Shown: piece by piece, positions 48,563 to 56,282 of the stretch
Layout: the number at the start of each line of letters is the position of its first letter
How positions within the stretch are numbered: the first letter of the stretch is position 1
Source of the DNA: Brevibacterium yomogidense
GTDB lineage: Bacteria > Actinomycetota > Actinomycetes > Actinomycetales > Brevibacteriaceae
Length of the DNA stretch: 64,000 bases
NCBI RefSeq assembly: GCF_016107685.1
Contig: NZ_JABASY010000001.1
Location: 152,187-216,186, forward strand
Direction: 5' to 3'
Made by a program: the position numbers and the translations under genes
The notes under the pieces: model-generated
Database searches by the model: none
What the model was told of the DNA's origin: nothing
Seen by the model: the letters and a program-made list of their open reading frames with translations, nothing else

Positions 48563-48691
48563 CACTGCGTTGCCAAAAGGGCATCCATCTACGCAATACG
48601 CACCCTGATAAGCAAAGCGGCTGTTGCAGAGGTGACTGGCACACGCGTCGATATCGCATGCACCCAACGGAAGTCTCTGAGAAGGAGCCAC

Positions 48692-50854
48692 ATGAGTGAG
48701 AGAAAGCCCTTGGTCCTGGGGATCGATGCCGGCGGCACGATGACCGACACCCTCCTCGTCGATGCAGACGGACACTTCTCCGTCGGCAAGGCCGCGACCA
48801 CGCCCCACAACGAGTCCGAAGGATTCGTCGAATCGGCTATCGACGCGGTCGGCAACTGGGATATGGACCTGCAGAAGACGTTCGAACAGCTGTCCGTCGT
48901 CCTGTACTCCGGGACGGGCATGCTCAACACTCTGCTGTCACGCACCGGACGACGCATCGGTCTCATTGTCACCCGCGGTATGGAAGATGCGGTCCTCATG
49001 GGCCGTGGCCTGCAGACTTGGACGGACTACTCGTACCCTGACAGGCTGCACGCGGTCACGCACCAGGCCCCGGACCCGCTCATCCCACGCGATCGGGTGT
49101 TCGGGGTCACCGAACGCATCGACCAGTTCGGAAACGTCGTCATACCCTTCTACCCGGACGAGGCTGAAGAGGCCGCGAACGCACTCATCGCACAGGGCGT
49201 CGAAGGCATCTGCATCGTCTGCATGAATTCCTATGTCGATGACGCACACGAGCAGGGGATCGCTGATCTCGTCCAGAACGTGCTGGACAAGCACGAGGTC
49301 GACATCCCGATCCATCTGTCGTCTTCGGTTCGCCCGGTCATCCGCGAACAGTCGCGCCTCAACAGCACGGCGATCGAAGCGTACGCCGCTGCCGCAGGCA
49401 GGGATCAGCTCATCGGAGTGGAGGAAGCAGCACACGGACAGGGGTTCCGCTACGGCGTTCAGACCGTGCTGTCGTACGGCGGCCTTGCCGGGATCCGATA
49501 CCCGCGACTGCACGAGACGATGATTTCCGGGCCGGTCGGCGGCATTCTTGGCGCGAAGTACGTCGGAGACATGATCGGGTCCGACTCCGTGATCGTCAGT
49601 GACATGGGTGGCACGAGCTTCGACATCGCAGCCATCACCCGTGGAACGATCCCGATCGAGAACGAGCCAACACTGGCTCGGTTCAAGCTCAACCTGCCCA
49701 CCATCTCGATGGAGAGCATCGGCGCCGGCGCCGGAACGATCATCAAGGTCGACCCATTGACCAAGAAGGTCAGCCTGGGCCCGGAGAGTGCCGGATCGTG
49801 GCCCGGACCCGTCGCGTTCGACCAGGGAGGGACGGAACCGACCGTGTGCGACTGCGATGTCATCATGGGGCGTCTCAACCCCGACTACTTCCTCGGCGGC
49901 AAGGTCAAGCTCAATGTTGAGAAGGCTAAGCAGGTCTTCAAGGAGAAAGTCGCCGACCCTCTGGGAGTCGACATCTACGAGGCTGCCGAAGGCATGGCGA
50001 ATCTCCTCGAGATGGACGCCAAGGACTCCATGAGTCAGATGATCTCTGCACGTGCAGTCGATCCACACGACTACTCGCTCATGGCCTATGGCGGTTCCGG
50101 ACCGCTCCACATGGCGGAGTACAGCCGCGGGTTCGGCTTCAAGAGCGTTCTGACGTTCCCGTTCGCTGCGGCATTCTCTGCCTTCGGCTGCACCACCGCC
50201 GACTACTTGCGGCGCTACAGCCGGTCAGTGCAGCTCACACTGCCCCCGGACGCGGATGCGAACCACCGTGCGTCGGTCATCGCGTCGCTCAACGACGTGT
50301 GGGACGGACTGCGCACCAAGGCCATCCGCGAGATGGGCGAAGAAGGACACGACAAGGCCGATGTCGAGCTGCAGCTGTTCGCCATGATGCGCTACACCGG
50401 TCAGCTCGAAGACGTCGAGGTGCCGCTCACGATCTCCCGAGTGTCCGCTGACGCCGACCTCGACTACCTCGTCGAGGCGTTCGACGACCTCTACGCGGCC
50501 ATCAACCGTCCCGTCGCGCAGTACAGGGAGGCTGGCCACTCGATCACCGAACTGGGGCTCATCGCCAAGGTAGACAAGATCAAGCCCACCCTCAAACGTC
50601 GTCCGCTGGAGGGGCAGAAGCCCAGCAGCGAGGCCTTCAAGGGCACCCGCGAGATGTACTACGGGGGCACCTGGCACGAAGCGAAGTTGTGGGAGATGGA
50701 TCTGCTGAGGCCCGGCAACCACGTGGAGGGCCCTGCCGTCGTCGAACATCCGGCCACCACCCTTGTCATCCCTGCCGGCGACCACGTGTGGGTCGACGAA
50801 TGGACGATCATCCACTACGAACACGCCGCCCCGGCCGACTCGAACAGCAAGTAG
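48692..50854 (+). CDS. Acetone-carboxylase-like beta subunit (HyuA/AcxA family)
   Basis: A 720-residue ATP-handling subunit of the hydantoinase/oxoprolinase superfamily. The actin-like fold is marked by LGIDAGGTMTDTLLVD at residues 9-24 and VSDMGGTSFDIAAITRG in the middle. SGTGMLNTLLSRTGRRIGLIVTRGMED, LNPDYFLGGKVKL and GGSGPLHMAEYSRGFGF are shared with AcxA, and the length equals the ~717-residue AcxA. It should phosphorylate the substrate and bicarbonate for carboxylation of a ketone. Start ATG 48692 has GAAGGAG upstream. Its stop overlaps the Shine-Dalgarno of the next gene. A plain hydantoinase is excluded by the AcxC-like third subunit. Confidence 0.82.
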   Translation: MSERKPLVLGIDAGGTMTDTLLVDADGHFSVGKAATTPHNESEGFVESAIDAVGNWDMDLQKTFEQLSVVLYSGTGMLNTLLSRTGRRIGLIVTRGMEDAVLMGRGLQTWTDYSYPDRLHAVTHQAPDPLIPRDRVFGVTERIDQFGNVVIPFYPDEAEEAANALIAQGVEGICIVCMNSYVDDAHEQGIADLVQNVLDKHEVDIPIHLSSSVRPVIREQSRLNSTAIEAYAAAAGRDQLIGVEEAAHGQGFRYGVQTVLSYGGLAGIRYPRLHETMISGPVGGILGAKYVGDMIGSDSVIVSDMGGTSFDIAAITRGTIPIENEPTLARFKLNLPTISMESIGAGAGTIIKVDPLTKKVSLGPESAGSWPGPVAFDQGGTEPTVCDCDVIMGRLNPDYFLGGKVKLNVEKAKQVFKEKVADPLGVDIYEAAEGMANLLEMDAKDSMSQMISARAVDPHDYSLMAYGGSGPLHMAEYSRGFGFKSVLTFPFAAAFSAFGCTTADYLRRYSRSVQLTLPPDADANHRASVIASLNDVWDGLRTKAIREMGEEGHDKADVELQLFAMMRYTGQLEDVEVPLTISRVSADADLDYLVEAFDDLYAAINRPVAQYREAGHSITELGLIAKVDKIKPTLKRRPLEGQKPSSEAFKGTREMYYGGTWHEAKLWEMDLLRPGNHVEGPAVVEHPATTLVIPAGDHVWVDEWTIIHYEHAAPADSNSK

Positions 50855-50863
50855 GAGGACCCG

Positions 50864-53086
50864 TTGACTGTCACAGACACCGCTTCCCCGCACACCACAA
50901 GCGCACATCCGTCGCTTCTGGACCAGCTTCTGGAAAGCGAACGCGTCATGCGCGAGACCGGCCACTACGCGGGGCTGGATCGTCTTTCCCTCCGGGAAGC
51001 CGATCCACTGGCGTATGAGGGCCTGCACACGAAGCTCCGCTCGATGGTGGTCTCCGCCCGCGAACTGGCGCGACGGATCTCTGCATCGCCGGGCGTCCGC
51101 GAAGTGGGCGAGAGCGTCGTCGCGCTCTATACCCCGGAAGGCGACGCGATCGCGCTGTCGACCGGGATCATGGTCCACGTCCACACTGCCAGCCGGTTCA
51201 TCAAGTGGATGATCCAGAACGGCTATGAGGAGGACCCCAAGATCCGTCCGGGCGACATCTTCGCCAACAACGACGCCTTCATCGGCACGGTGCAGGCTCC
51301 CGACGTCATCGACGTGATGCCCATCCACCACGGCGATGAGCTGATCGGTTGGGTCGCCGCCGTGGCACACGAGCTCGAGGTCGGCGGGATCACTCCCGGC
51401 GGCGACGTGGCACTCGCCCAGGAGCGCTACACCGAGGGTCTGTTCGTGTGCGCGGAGAAGGTGGGCGAGAACGACGAGCTGCGTCGGGACTACCTGATCC
51501 GGTTGGAGCGCAACCTCCGCATGCCCATCTACTGGGTTCTCGATGAGAAGGCTAAGGTCGCCGCGTGCCTGGAGGTCCGCGAAGCCGTCAAGGCCCTCAT
51601 CGACGACATTGGCCTCGACTACTACAAGCAGGCCACACGCGAATTCATCGAGGAAGGACGCCGGTCGCAGCTGGCTCGAGTCCAACAGCTCACCGTGCCG
51701 GGCACGTACCGCGGGCACACCTTCTTCGGGCATGTCACGGAGGGCAAGCAGGGTGTGCTGCCGCTTGGCAATCGCAATTGGCTGTATGCCATCCCGCTGG
51801 AGATGGACATCACTCCCGAAGGACGACTGGCACTCGACTTCGACGGTACGAACTCCTGGGGCTACCACTCGATGAACTGCACCCCGGCGGGCATGGACGG
51901 CGGCCTATTCGTCACACTCACCCAACACATGAACTTCGACGGCAAGGTCAACGACGGTGCGTGGATGGCGACGGACATGAACCTGCCCGAAGGGACCTGG
52001 ACGAACCCGGGACGCGAAGACGTGGCGACCGCCACCTCGTGGGCCCTGCTCCTGCCCGCCTTCGGCCTGTTCCAGCGGCTGTTGAGCCGCGGGTTCCTGG
52101 GCCGAGGCTTCCAGGAGGAGGTCTTCGTCGGCCAGGTGAACAGCCCGATGATCGAGATGGGCGGAGAGAGTCAGTACGGCGACCGTTTCGGCATCGCACT
52201 GTTCGAGTGCGCTGCCGCCGGCAGCGGGGCACTGGCCATCAAGGACGGTATCGACACCGGCTACGTCGGCTGGAACCCAGAATCCGACATGGGCAACATG
52301 GAGGTCTGGGAGCAGGACATGCCGATGCTCTACCTCGGCAGGTCGATCAGTGCCGACTCCGGCGGTTCCGGGCAGTACCGGGGAGGGACCGGCTTCGAAT
52401 CGGTGTGGACTGTGGCGAACACTCCGCAGCTCATCATTGCGACCTCGGAGCACTCGAGTCGCGTCTTCGACAACGCGGGGATGTGCGGTGGCTACCCCGC
52501 CCCCACAGTCCAGCTGCATCACGCGGTGCACGACGCCGGGATCTCGGAGCGCGGCCGCCGCGGTGAGCCGCTGCCGCACCGGATCGGGAACGACCCACAC
52601 GAATCGGACATCCATCGTTACACCGACGGTGAGACGCATGTGATCGAAGGGCCCTACCTCGCCGAACCACTGCGGTCCGGCGACGTCTTCTCCCACTCGT
52701 ACAACGGTGGCGGTGGTTACGGCGACGTCCTCGACCGGGATCCGGGTTCCGTCGCGCGCGACCTTGCGAACGGCTATGTCACCCGCGACTCCGCTCGCAA
52801 CGTGTACGGCGTCGTTGTCGACCAGACGACGGGTGACACCGTCGTAGACGCCGAGGCCACGCAGGCCCGGCGTGACGAGATCCGCGAGGAACGCCGGACG
52901 AAGTCCATGCCGGTGTCGGAGTGGATCGCATCATCCCGATCGCGCATCGCCGAGCAGGAGCTGGCACCGGAGGTCAGGGAGATGTACCGCGACAGCATGG
53001 CGCTGTCAGAGCGGTTTGCCGGAGAGTTCCGTGAGTTCTGGAGCCTACCGGCAGATTTCGTCTTCGCCGAGCGCGAAGGCCGCTGA
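50864..53086 (+). CDS. Acetone-carboxylase-like alpha subunit (HyuB/AcxB family)
   Basis: A 740-residue subunit expected to hold the Mn carboxylation site. A TTG start at 50864 is chosen because AGGAGG lies 5 nt upstream and overlaps the stop of the beta gene. GDIFANNDAFIGTVQAPDV corresponds to the metal-ligand region where AcxB and HyuB proteins have H-x-x-D. Here the first position is Gln144, with Asp147 and His169 retained. GGITPGGDVAL and the Gly-rich GGSGQYRGGTGFE and YNGGGGYGDVLDRD blocks are family hallmarks. The Gln substitution, if real, should alter metal binding or the reaction. It forms an alpha2beta2gamma2-type complex with its neighbours in known homologues. Confidence 0.82.
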   Translation: MTVTDTASPHTTSAHPSLLDQLLESERVMRETGHYAGLDRLSLREADPLAYEGLHTKLRSMVVSARELARRISASPGVREVGESVVALYTPEGDAIALSTGIMVHVHTASRFIKWMIQNGYEEDPKIRPGDIFANNDAFIGTVQAPDVIDVMPIHHGDELIGWVAAVAHELEVGGITPGGDVALAQERYTEGLFVCAEKVGENDELRRDYLIRLERNLRMPIYWVLDEKAKVAACLEVREAVKALIDDIGLDYYKQATREFIEEGRRSQLARVQQLTVPGTYRGHTFFGHVTEGKQGVLPLGNRNWLYAIPLEMDITPEGRLALDFDGTNSWGYHSMNCTPAGMDGGLFVTLTQHMNFDGKVNDGAWMATDMNLPEGTWTNPGREDVATATSWALLLPAFGLFQRLLSRGFLGRGFQEEVFVGQVNSPMIEMGGESQYGDRFGIALFECAAAGSGALAIKDGIDTGYVGWNPESDMGNMEVWEQDMPMLYLGRSISADSGGSGQYRGGTGFESVWTVANTPQLIIATSEHSSRVFDNAGMCGGYPAPTVQLHHAVHDAGISERGRRGEPLPHRIGNDPHESDIHRYTDGETHVIEGPYLAEPLRSGDVFSHSYNGGGGYGDVLDRDPGSVARDLANGYVTRDSARNVYGVVVDQTTGDTVVDAEATQARRDEIREERRTKSMPVSEWIASSRSRIAEQELAPEVREMYRDSMALSERFAGEFREFWSLPADFVFAEREGR

Positions 53087-53180
53087 TCCACGCAGGCACC
53101 GGGCGGCAGCGGGGCCCACGCTCGCTGCCGCCCGCACGCCGGTGCTCATGCCGGCGCACGGACACGAACAGGAGAGTGCA

Positions 53181-53684
53181 ATGACGAGCTACCAGAAGTC
53201 AGAGATCGCCGAACTCATCGATGGGAAGCTGCCCTGGCACAAGACCAAGGCGATGATGAGCGCCCACAAGGATGACACTCGTTTCGACACCTACATCGCG
53301 GTCTTCCAGGACCGCGTCGCGTGGGACGATCCGATCCTGCTGCCCATCGGTGAGAACCTCTTCATCGTCCAGGGTGCCGATGGTCGTGTGGTGAAGTGCT
53401 CCTGCGGACAAGAGTACGGATCGTACAAGCAGAACTGGAAGCTCAAGGCACACATCCGAGTGCGTGATGACGCTCAGAGCCTGGGTGAGATCTATCCGGG
53501 CCGTCACATGTGCGACCCCGAATGGATGGAGATCCGGGAATTCATCTGTCCCGGTTGCGCCAGGCTGCTCGAGGTCGAAGCAGCTCCCCCCGGGTTCCCC
53601 ATCGTCTTCGATTTCGAACCGGACCTGGAGACCTTCTACCGCGACTGGCTGGGCAAGCCGATGCCGGAGCGCGCAGAAGTTTGA
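53181..53684 (+). CDS. Acetone-carboxylase gamma-like subunit (AcxC family)
   Basis: A 167-residue zinc-ribbon protein that closely follows AcxC in length and motifs: KDDTRFDTYIAVFQDRVAWDDPILLPIG, VKCSCGQEYGSYKQNWKLKAHIRVRD, and REFICPGCARLLEVEAAPPGFP, with the two CxC/CxxC pairs forming a zinc site. LETFYRDWLGKPMPERA is the C-terminal block. This small subunit distinguishes acetone/acetophenone-type carboxylases from hydantoinases and oxoprolinases and is the best evidence for a ketone carboxylase. ATG 53181 has AGGAGAG upstream, in a 94-nt gap after the alpha gene. Confidence 0.85.
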   Translation: MTSYQKSEIAELIDGKLPWHKTKAMMSAHKDDTRFDTYIAVFQDRVAWDDPILLPIGENLFIVQGADGRVVKCSCGQEYGSYKQNWKLKAHIRVRDDAQSLGEIYPGRHMCDPEWMEIREFICPGCARLLEVEAAPPGFPIVFDFEPDLETFYRDWLGKPMPERAEV

Positions 53685-53715
53685 ACAGCCCGAGGCCGGG
53701 GTGAGAAAGGACGAA

Positions 53716-54477
53716 ATGGCACCGATAACGAAACTGGCAGCTGTCACCGGCGCCGGACAGGGGCTCGGCAGGGGCATCGCCCTTCGACTCGCGGACGCCG
53801 GCTACGAGCTGGCGCTGCTCGACAGGCAGGACTGCGATGAGACGGCCGCGCAGGTCTCCGAGACTGGAGGGACCGCGGAGTCCTACAGGATCGATGTCGC
53901 CGACGAAGCGAGCGTTGCCCATGCCTTCACGCAGATCGATGAGCGTCAAGGGGCCCCGACCGCGCTGGTGAACGCCGCCGGAGTGTTCCTCGATACGCCC
54001 TACCTCGAGACGACCGCTGAGGACTGGGACCGTGTGATGGCGGTGAACGCACGGGGCCCGTTCCTCGTCGGTAAGGAGGCGGCGCGGCGGATGTCGGACG
54101 GTGGCGGGTCGATCGTCAATATCCTGTCGAACGCCTCGGTGCAGGGCTTCGCGGGGGAGAGCGCCTACTGCGCGTCAAAGGGCGGTGTCCTCCTGCTGAC
54201 CCGCACGATGGCCGTCGAACTCGCACGGTATGGCATCAGCGTAAACGGGGTGGGGCCGGGGACCAGCCAAACGCCGATGGGTGCCGACTATCTGGGGGAC
54301 GGTCCAATCGCGGCGCACGAATTGTCTCGCACGCCGCTTGGAAGGTGGGGCAGGCCCGAGGACATCGCCGAAGCCGTAGCATTCTTCATCGACCGCGCCA
54401 CCTGGGTCACGGGTCAGGCCCTCTACGTGGACGGCGGCTTCCTCGCCACGGGCCTGCCGCACTTCGATACAGCTTGA
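53716..54477 (+). CDS. Short-chain dehydrogenase/reductase of the island (right operon)
   Basis: A 253-residue classical SDR with TGAGQGLGRG, NAAG and the catalytic YCASKG (YxxxK). VTGQALYVDGGFLATG closes the fold. The cofactor-loop LLDRQD favours NAD. It follows the gamma subunit by 31 nt, with AAAGGA before the ATG. Together with the SDR of the left operon, it makes two dehydrogenases around one carboxylase. They may act on successive alcohols or on the beta-keto acid formed by carboxylation. Confidence 0.85.
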   Translation: MAPITKLAAVTGAGQGLGRGIALRLADAGYELALLDRQDCDETAAQVSETGGTAESYRIDVADEASVAHAFTQIDERQGAPTALVNAAGVFLDTPYLETTAEDWDRVMAVNARGPFLVGKEAARRMSDGGGSIVNILSNASVQGFAGESAYCASKGGVLLLTRTMAVELARYGISVNGVGPGTSQTPMGADYLGDGPIAAHELSRTPLGRWGRPEDIAEAVAFFIDRATWVTGQALYVDGGFLATGLPHFDTA

Positions 54478-54550
54478 TCGAGCCGAGCAGTCACAGTCTG
54501 GCCTGGCAGCGTCCCGCAATCGCAGAGATCTGATCGACTACAGTGCCATT

Positions 54551-55078
54551 ATGCGAGTGACCAGGCGTGACGCCAGCGATGGCCGGGGCGGGCGGAGCCT
54601 CGACACCCTTGACAGCAAGATCCTCGAGATCCTTCAGCGGGACGGCAGGATCTCGTACCGGGAAGTCGGCCGACGCCTCGGGGTTTCCGAAGGAACGATA
54701 CGCAGTCGGGCCAACAGGATGCAGAGCGACGGTGTCGTGACGTTCGCCGCGATCGCCGACCCCATGAAGATGGGCTATCGAGTCATGGCGTTCTTCCTGC
54801 TGCAGGTGAAGGTCGGCTATCAGCAGTCCGCGATCGATGCCCTCACCGAATGGCCGGAGATCACCTACATTTCAGCCTGCATCGGTCGAGCGGATCTCTA
54901 TGTCCAGGTGGTCTGCACGGATCATGATCAGCTCTGGTCCCTTCTCTCGGAGCGCTTCGCCGATGTTGAGGGTGTGGAGCACGTGGAGACGTTTCAGGAG
55001 ATCAAGATGCACAAGGTCTCGTACGTCTACCCAGTCACGGGAATGAGCAGCGAGGCCGCGGGTCCCACCCAAGAGTGA
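54551..55078 (+). CDS. Lrp/AsnC-family transcriptional regulator of the island
   Basis: A 175-residue regulator. The N-terminal helix-turn-helix reads LDTLDSKILEILQRDGRISYREVGRRLGVSEGTIRSRANRM, and the C-terminal half (residues 75-150) fits the RAM ligand-binding domain of the family. It is the last gene of the right operon, ending 7 nt before the right 22-bp repeat. It is the obvious candidate to bind the TACGC half-sites of the divergent control region and to sense the operon's substrate or product. Confidence 0.85.
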   Translation: MRVTRRDASDGRGGRSLDTLDSKILEILQRDGRISYREVGRRLGVSEGTIRSRANRMQSDGVVTFAAIADPMKMGYRVMAFFLLQVKVGYQQSAIDALTEWPEITYISACIGRADLYVQVVCTDHDQLWSLLSERFADVEGVEHVETFQEIKMHKVSYVYPVTGMSSEAAGPTQE

Positions 55079-55085
55079 GTGCGTC

Positions 55086-55107
55086 CCTCACCGCGTGAGG
55101 GCGCGCG
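55086..55107. repeat. Right copy of the 22-bp direct repeat flanking the island
   Basis: Identical to 45904-45925. It contains the stop codon and last codons of the phosphotransferase gene, so the gene end is the likely original integration site. Confidence 0.9.
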
Positions 55108-56179
55108 CCTCCTCGAGCAGCTCCGGCACACCGGTCTCCAGCATCGGGGCGAAGTCGTCCCCGGGGCGCTCCCCCGCGTTCCATCGCGTGAACATGTCCT
55201 CGAGGAACACGGACGACTTCCACAGCGCGAGCACCCGGTACCAGTCCAGGCTGCTCACATCGAGGCCGGACCGCTGCGCGTACCGGTCCACGATCTCCTC
55301 CCGCGTGAAGTACCCCGGCTGTCGGGTCGCCGGGCTGAGGTCCGTGACGGAGTTCCCCGTCGTCCCCGCGTCGGCGTACATGGCCACGAGGTAGCCGAGG
55401 TCTGCCAGCGGGTCCCCCAGCGTCGCCATCTCCCAGTCGAGCACCGCCTCCACCCGGGCGGGCGCGCCGGGCGCGAACATGACGTTTCCGAAGCGGTAGT
55501 CGCCGTGCACCAGCGCCGCCCGCTGGGATGCCGGTCGATGGGTCCGCAGCCACTCGGCCAGTTCCGCGACCAGCGGCAGGTCCCGTTCGGTCACCAGCGG
55601 AGCAAGCCGCGTGAAGGTGTCGATCTGGCGCTCCAGGTACCCGTCGGGGCGCCCGAACGTCGTGAGTCCGGCAGCCTCGAGGTCCACCGCGTGGAGGTCC
55701 ACGAGGGTGTCGACGAGCACCTCCGACGCCTCACGGCGGCCGTCCACCGTGTTGAGGGCCGGCGGGGTCTCGTCGATGATCACGTCGCCGGTGAGGAGCT
55801 CCATGACGTAGAACGGCACGCCCAGCACGGACTCGTCGTCGCAGACGGCGAAGATCTCCGGCACGGGCAGACCCACCTGCGCGACACCCTTCTGCACACG
55901 GGCTTCCCGCAGCATGTCGTGGGTGGACTTCGCGATCGGCGGACGGGGCCCCCGACGCAGCACGAACTCCCGATCGCCGCGACGCATGAGGTAGGTGATG
56001 TTCGACTGGCCGTCACCGATCCGCTTCCACGCGAGCGGCCCCTCCCCCAGCGACTCGGAATCCAGGAACTCCTCGACTCGGTCCAGCACCAGGAGGGGAG
56101 CCAGCGCGGACCCGGCGGCGTCCGCTGCGGTGCGGACGACCTCGGCGCCGTCCGGCTCTGTGTGCATTCCTGCTGTCAT
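55088..56179 (-). CDS. Phosphotransferase-family protein (APH/ACAD10-11-like kinase fold)
   Basis: A 363-residue aminoglycoside-phosphotransferase-like kinase. SNITYLMRRGDREFVLRRGPRPP is the N-lobe with ATP-binding Lys equivalents. VHGDYRFGNVMF is the catalytic HGDxxxxN loop and VLDWEMATLGDPLADLGYL the metal-binding DxE/D segment. It resembles the kinase domain fused to acyl-CoA dehydrogenases ACAD10/11, thought to phosphorylate 4-hydroxyacyl-CoAs. The C-terminal codons form the right island repeat. No antibiotic-resistance role is implied. Confidence 0.83.
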   Translation of the reverse strand: MTAGMHTEPDGAEVVRTAADAAGSALAPLLVLDRVEEFLDSESLGEGPLAWKRIGDGQSNITYLMRRGDREFVLRRGPRPPIAKSTHDMLREARVQKGVAQVGLPVPEIFAVCDDESVLGVPFYVMELLTGDVIIDETPPALNTVDGRREASEVLVDTLVDLHAVDLEAAGLTTFGRPDGYLERQIDTFTRLAPLVTERDLPLVAELAEWLRTHRPASQRAALVHGDYRFGNVMFAPGAPARVEAVLDWEMATLGDPLADLGYLVAMYADAGTTGNSVTDLSPATRQPGYFTREEIVDRYAQRSGLDVSSLDWYRVLALWKSSVFLEDMFTRWNAGERPGDDFAPMLETGVPELLEEARALTR

Positions 56180-56282
56180 GGTTCCCCTTCGACGCTGCAG
56201 GCGAACGACCGTTCACCTGGGCCTCAGTGTCGCCGGGCCTGTGACCTGCGTCAAGTTGCCGGGGGTGCTCCCGGGCAGGGGT

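Larger units (their letters stand above)
48299..48691. promoter_or_regulatory. Divergent control region of the island operons
   Basis: This 393-bp AT-richer region separates the two island operons. It holds seven TACGC/GCGTA half-sites (48321-48325, 48329-48333, 48383-48387, 48394-48398, 48536-48540, 48590-48594, 48597-48601), including the 9-bp-arm palindrome at 48318-48336. A plus-strand promoter candidate is at 48534-48562. The half-sites are the probable targets of the islet's Lrp/AsnC-type regulator. No other gene is evident. Confidence 0.6.
45904..55107. mobile_element. Genomic islet bounded by a perfect 22-bp direct repeat
   Basis: Identical 22-bp copies lie at 45904-45925 and 55086-55107. 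The right copy is the final codons and stop of the phosphotransferase gene (reading ARALTR-stop); the left copy sits 7 nt after the aminotransferase stop. The enclosed 9.2 kb has two divergent catabolic operons and visibly lower GC: hand counts give 32 of 60 bases at 49201-49260 inside and 43 of 60 at 55621-55680 outside. No integrase or transposase is present. Removing one repeat plus the insert would leave the aminotransferase and phosphotransferase genes convergent and intact. The mechanism of insertion is inferred. Confidence 0.75.

Noticed and set aside
48692..53684. Simple hydantoinase or 5-oxoprolinase operon
   Set aside because: The third, AcxC-like subunit with its cysteine pairs and matching length is specific to acetone/acetophenone-type carboxylases. 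The superfamily name alone would mislead.
45904..55107. Prophage or integrative element with its own integrase
   Set aside because: No integrase, excisionase, recombinase or phage gene is present between the repeats; all genes are metabolic or regulatory.
55088..56179. Aminoglycoside resistance gene
   Set aside because: The HGD motif is shared by all members of the kinase fold, and the sequence is nearer to the ACAD10/11-type phosphotransferases of acyl-CoA metabolism.
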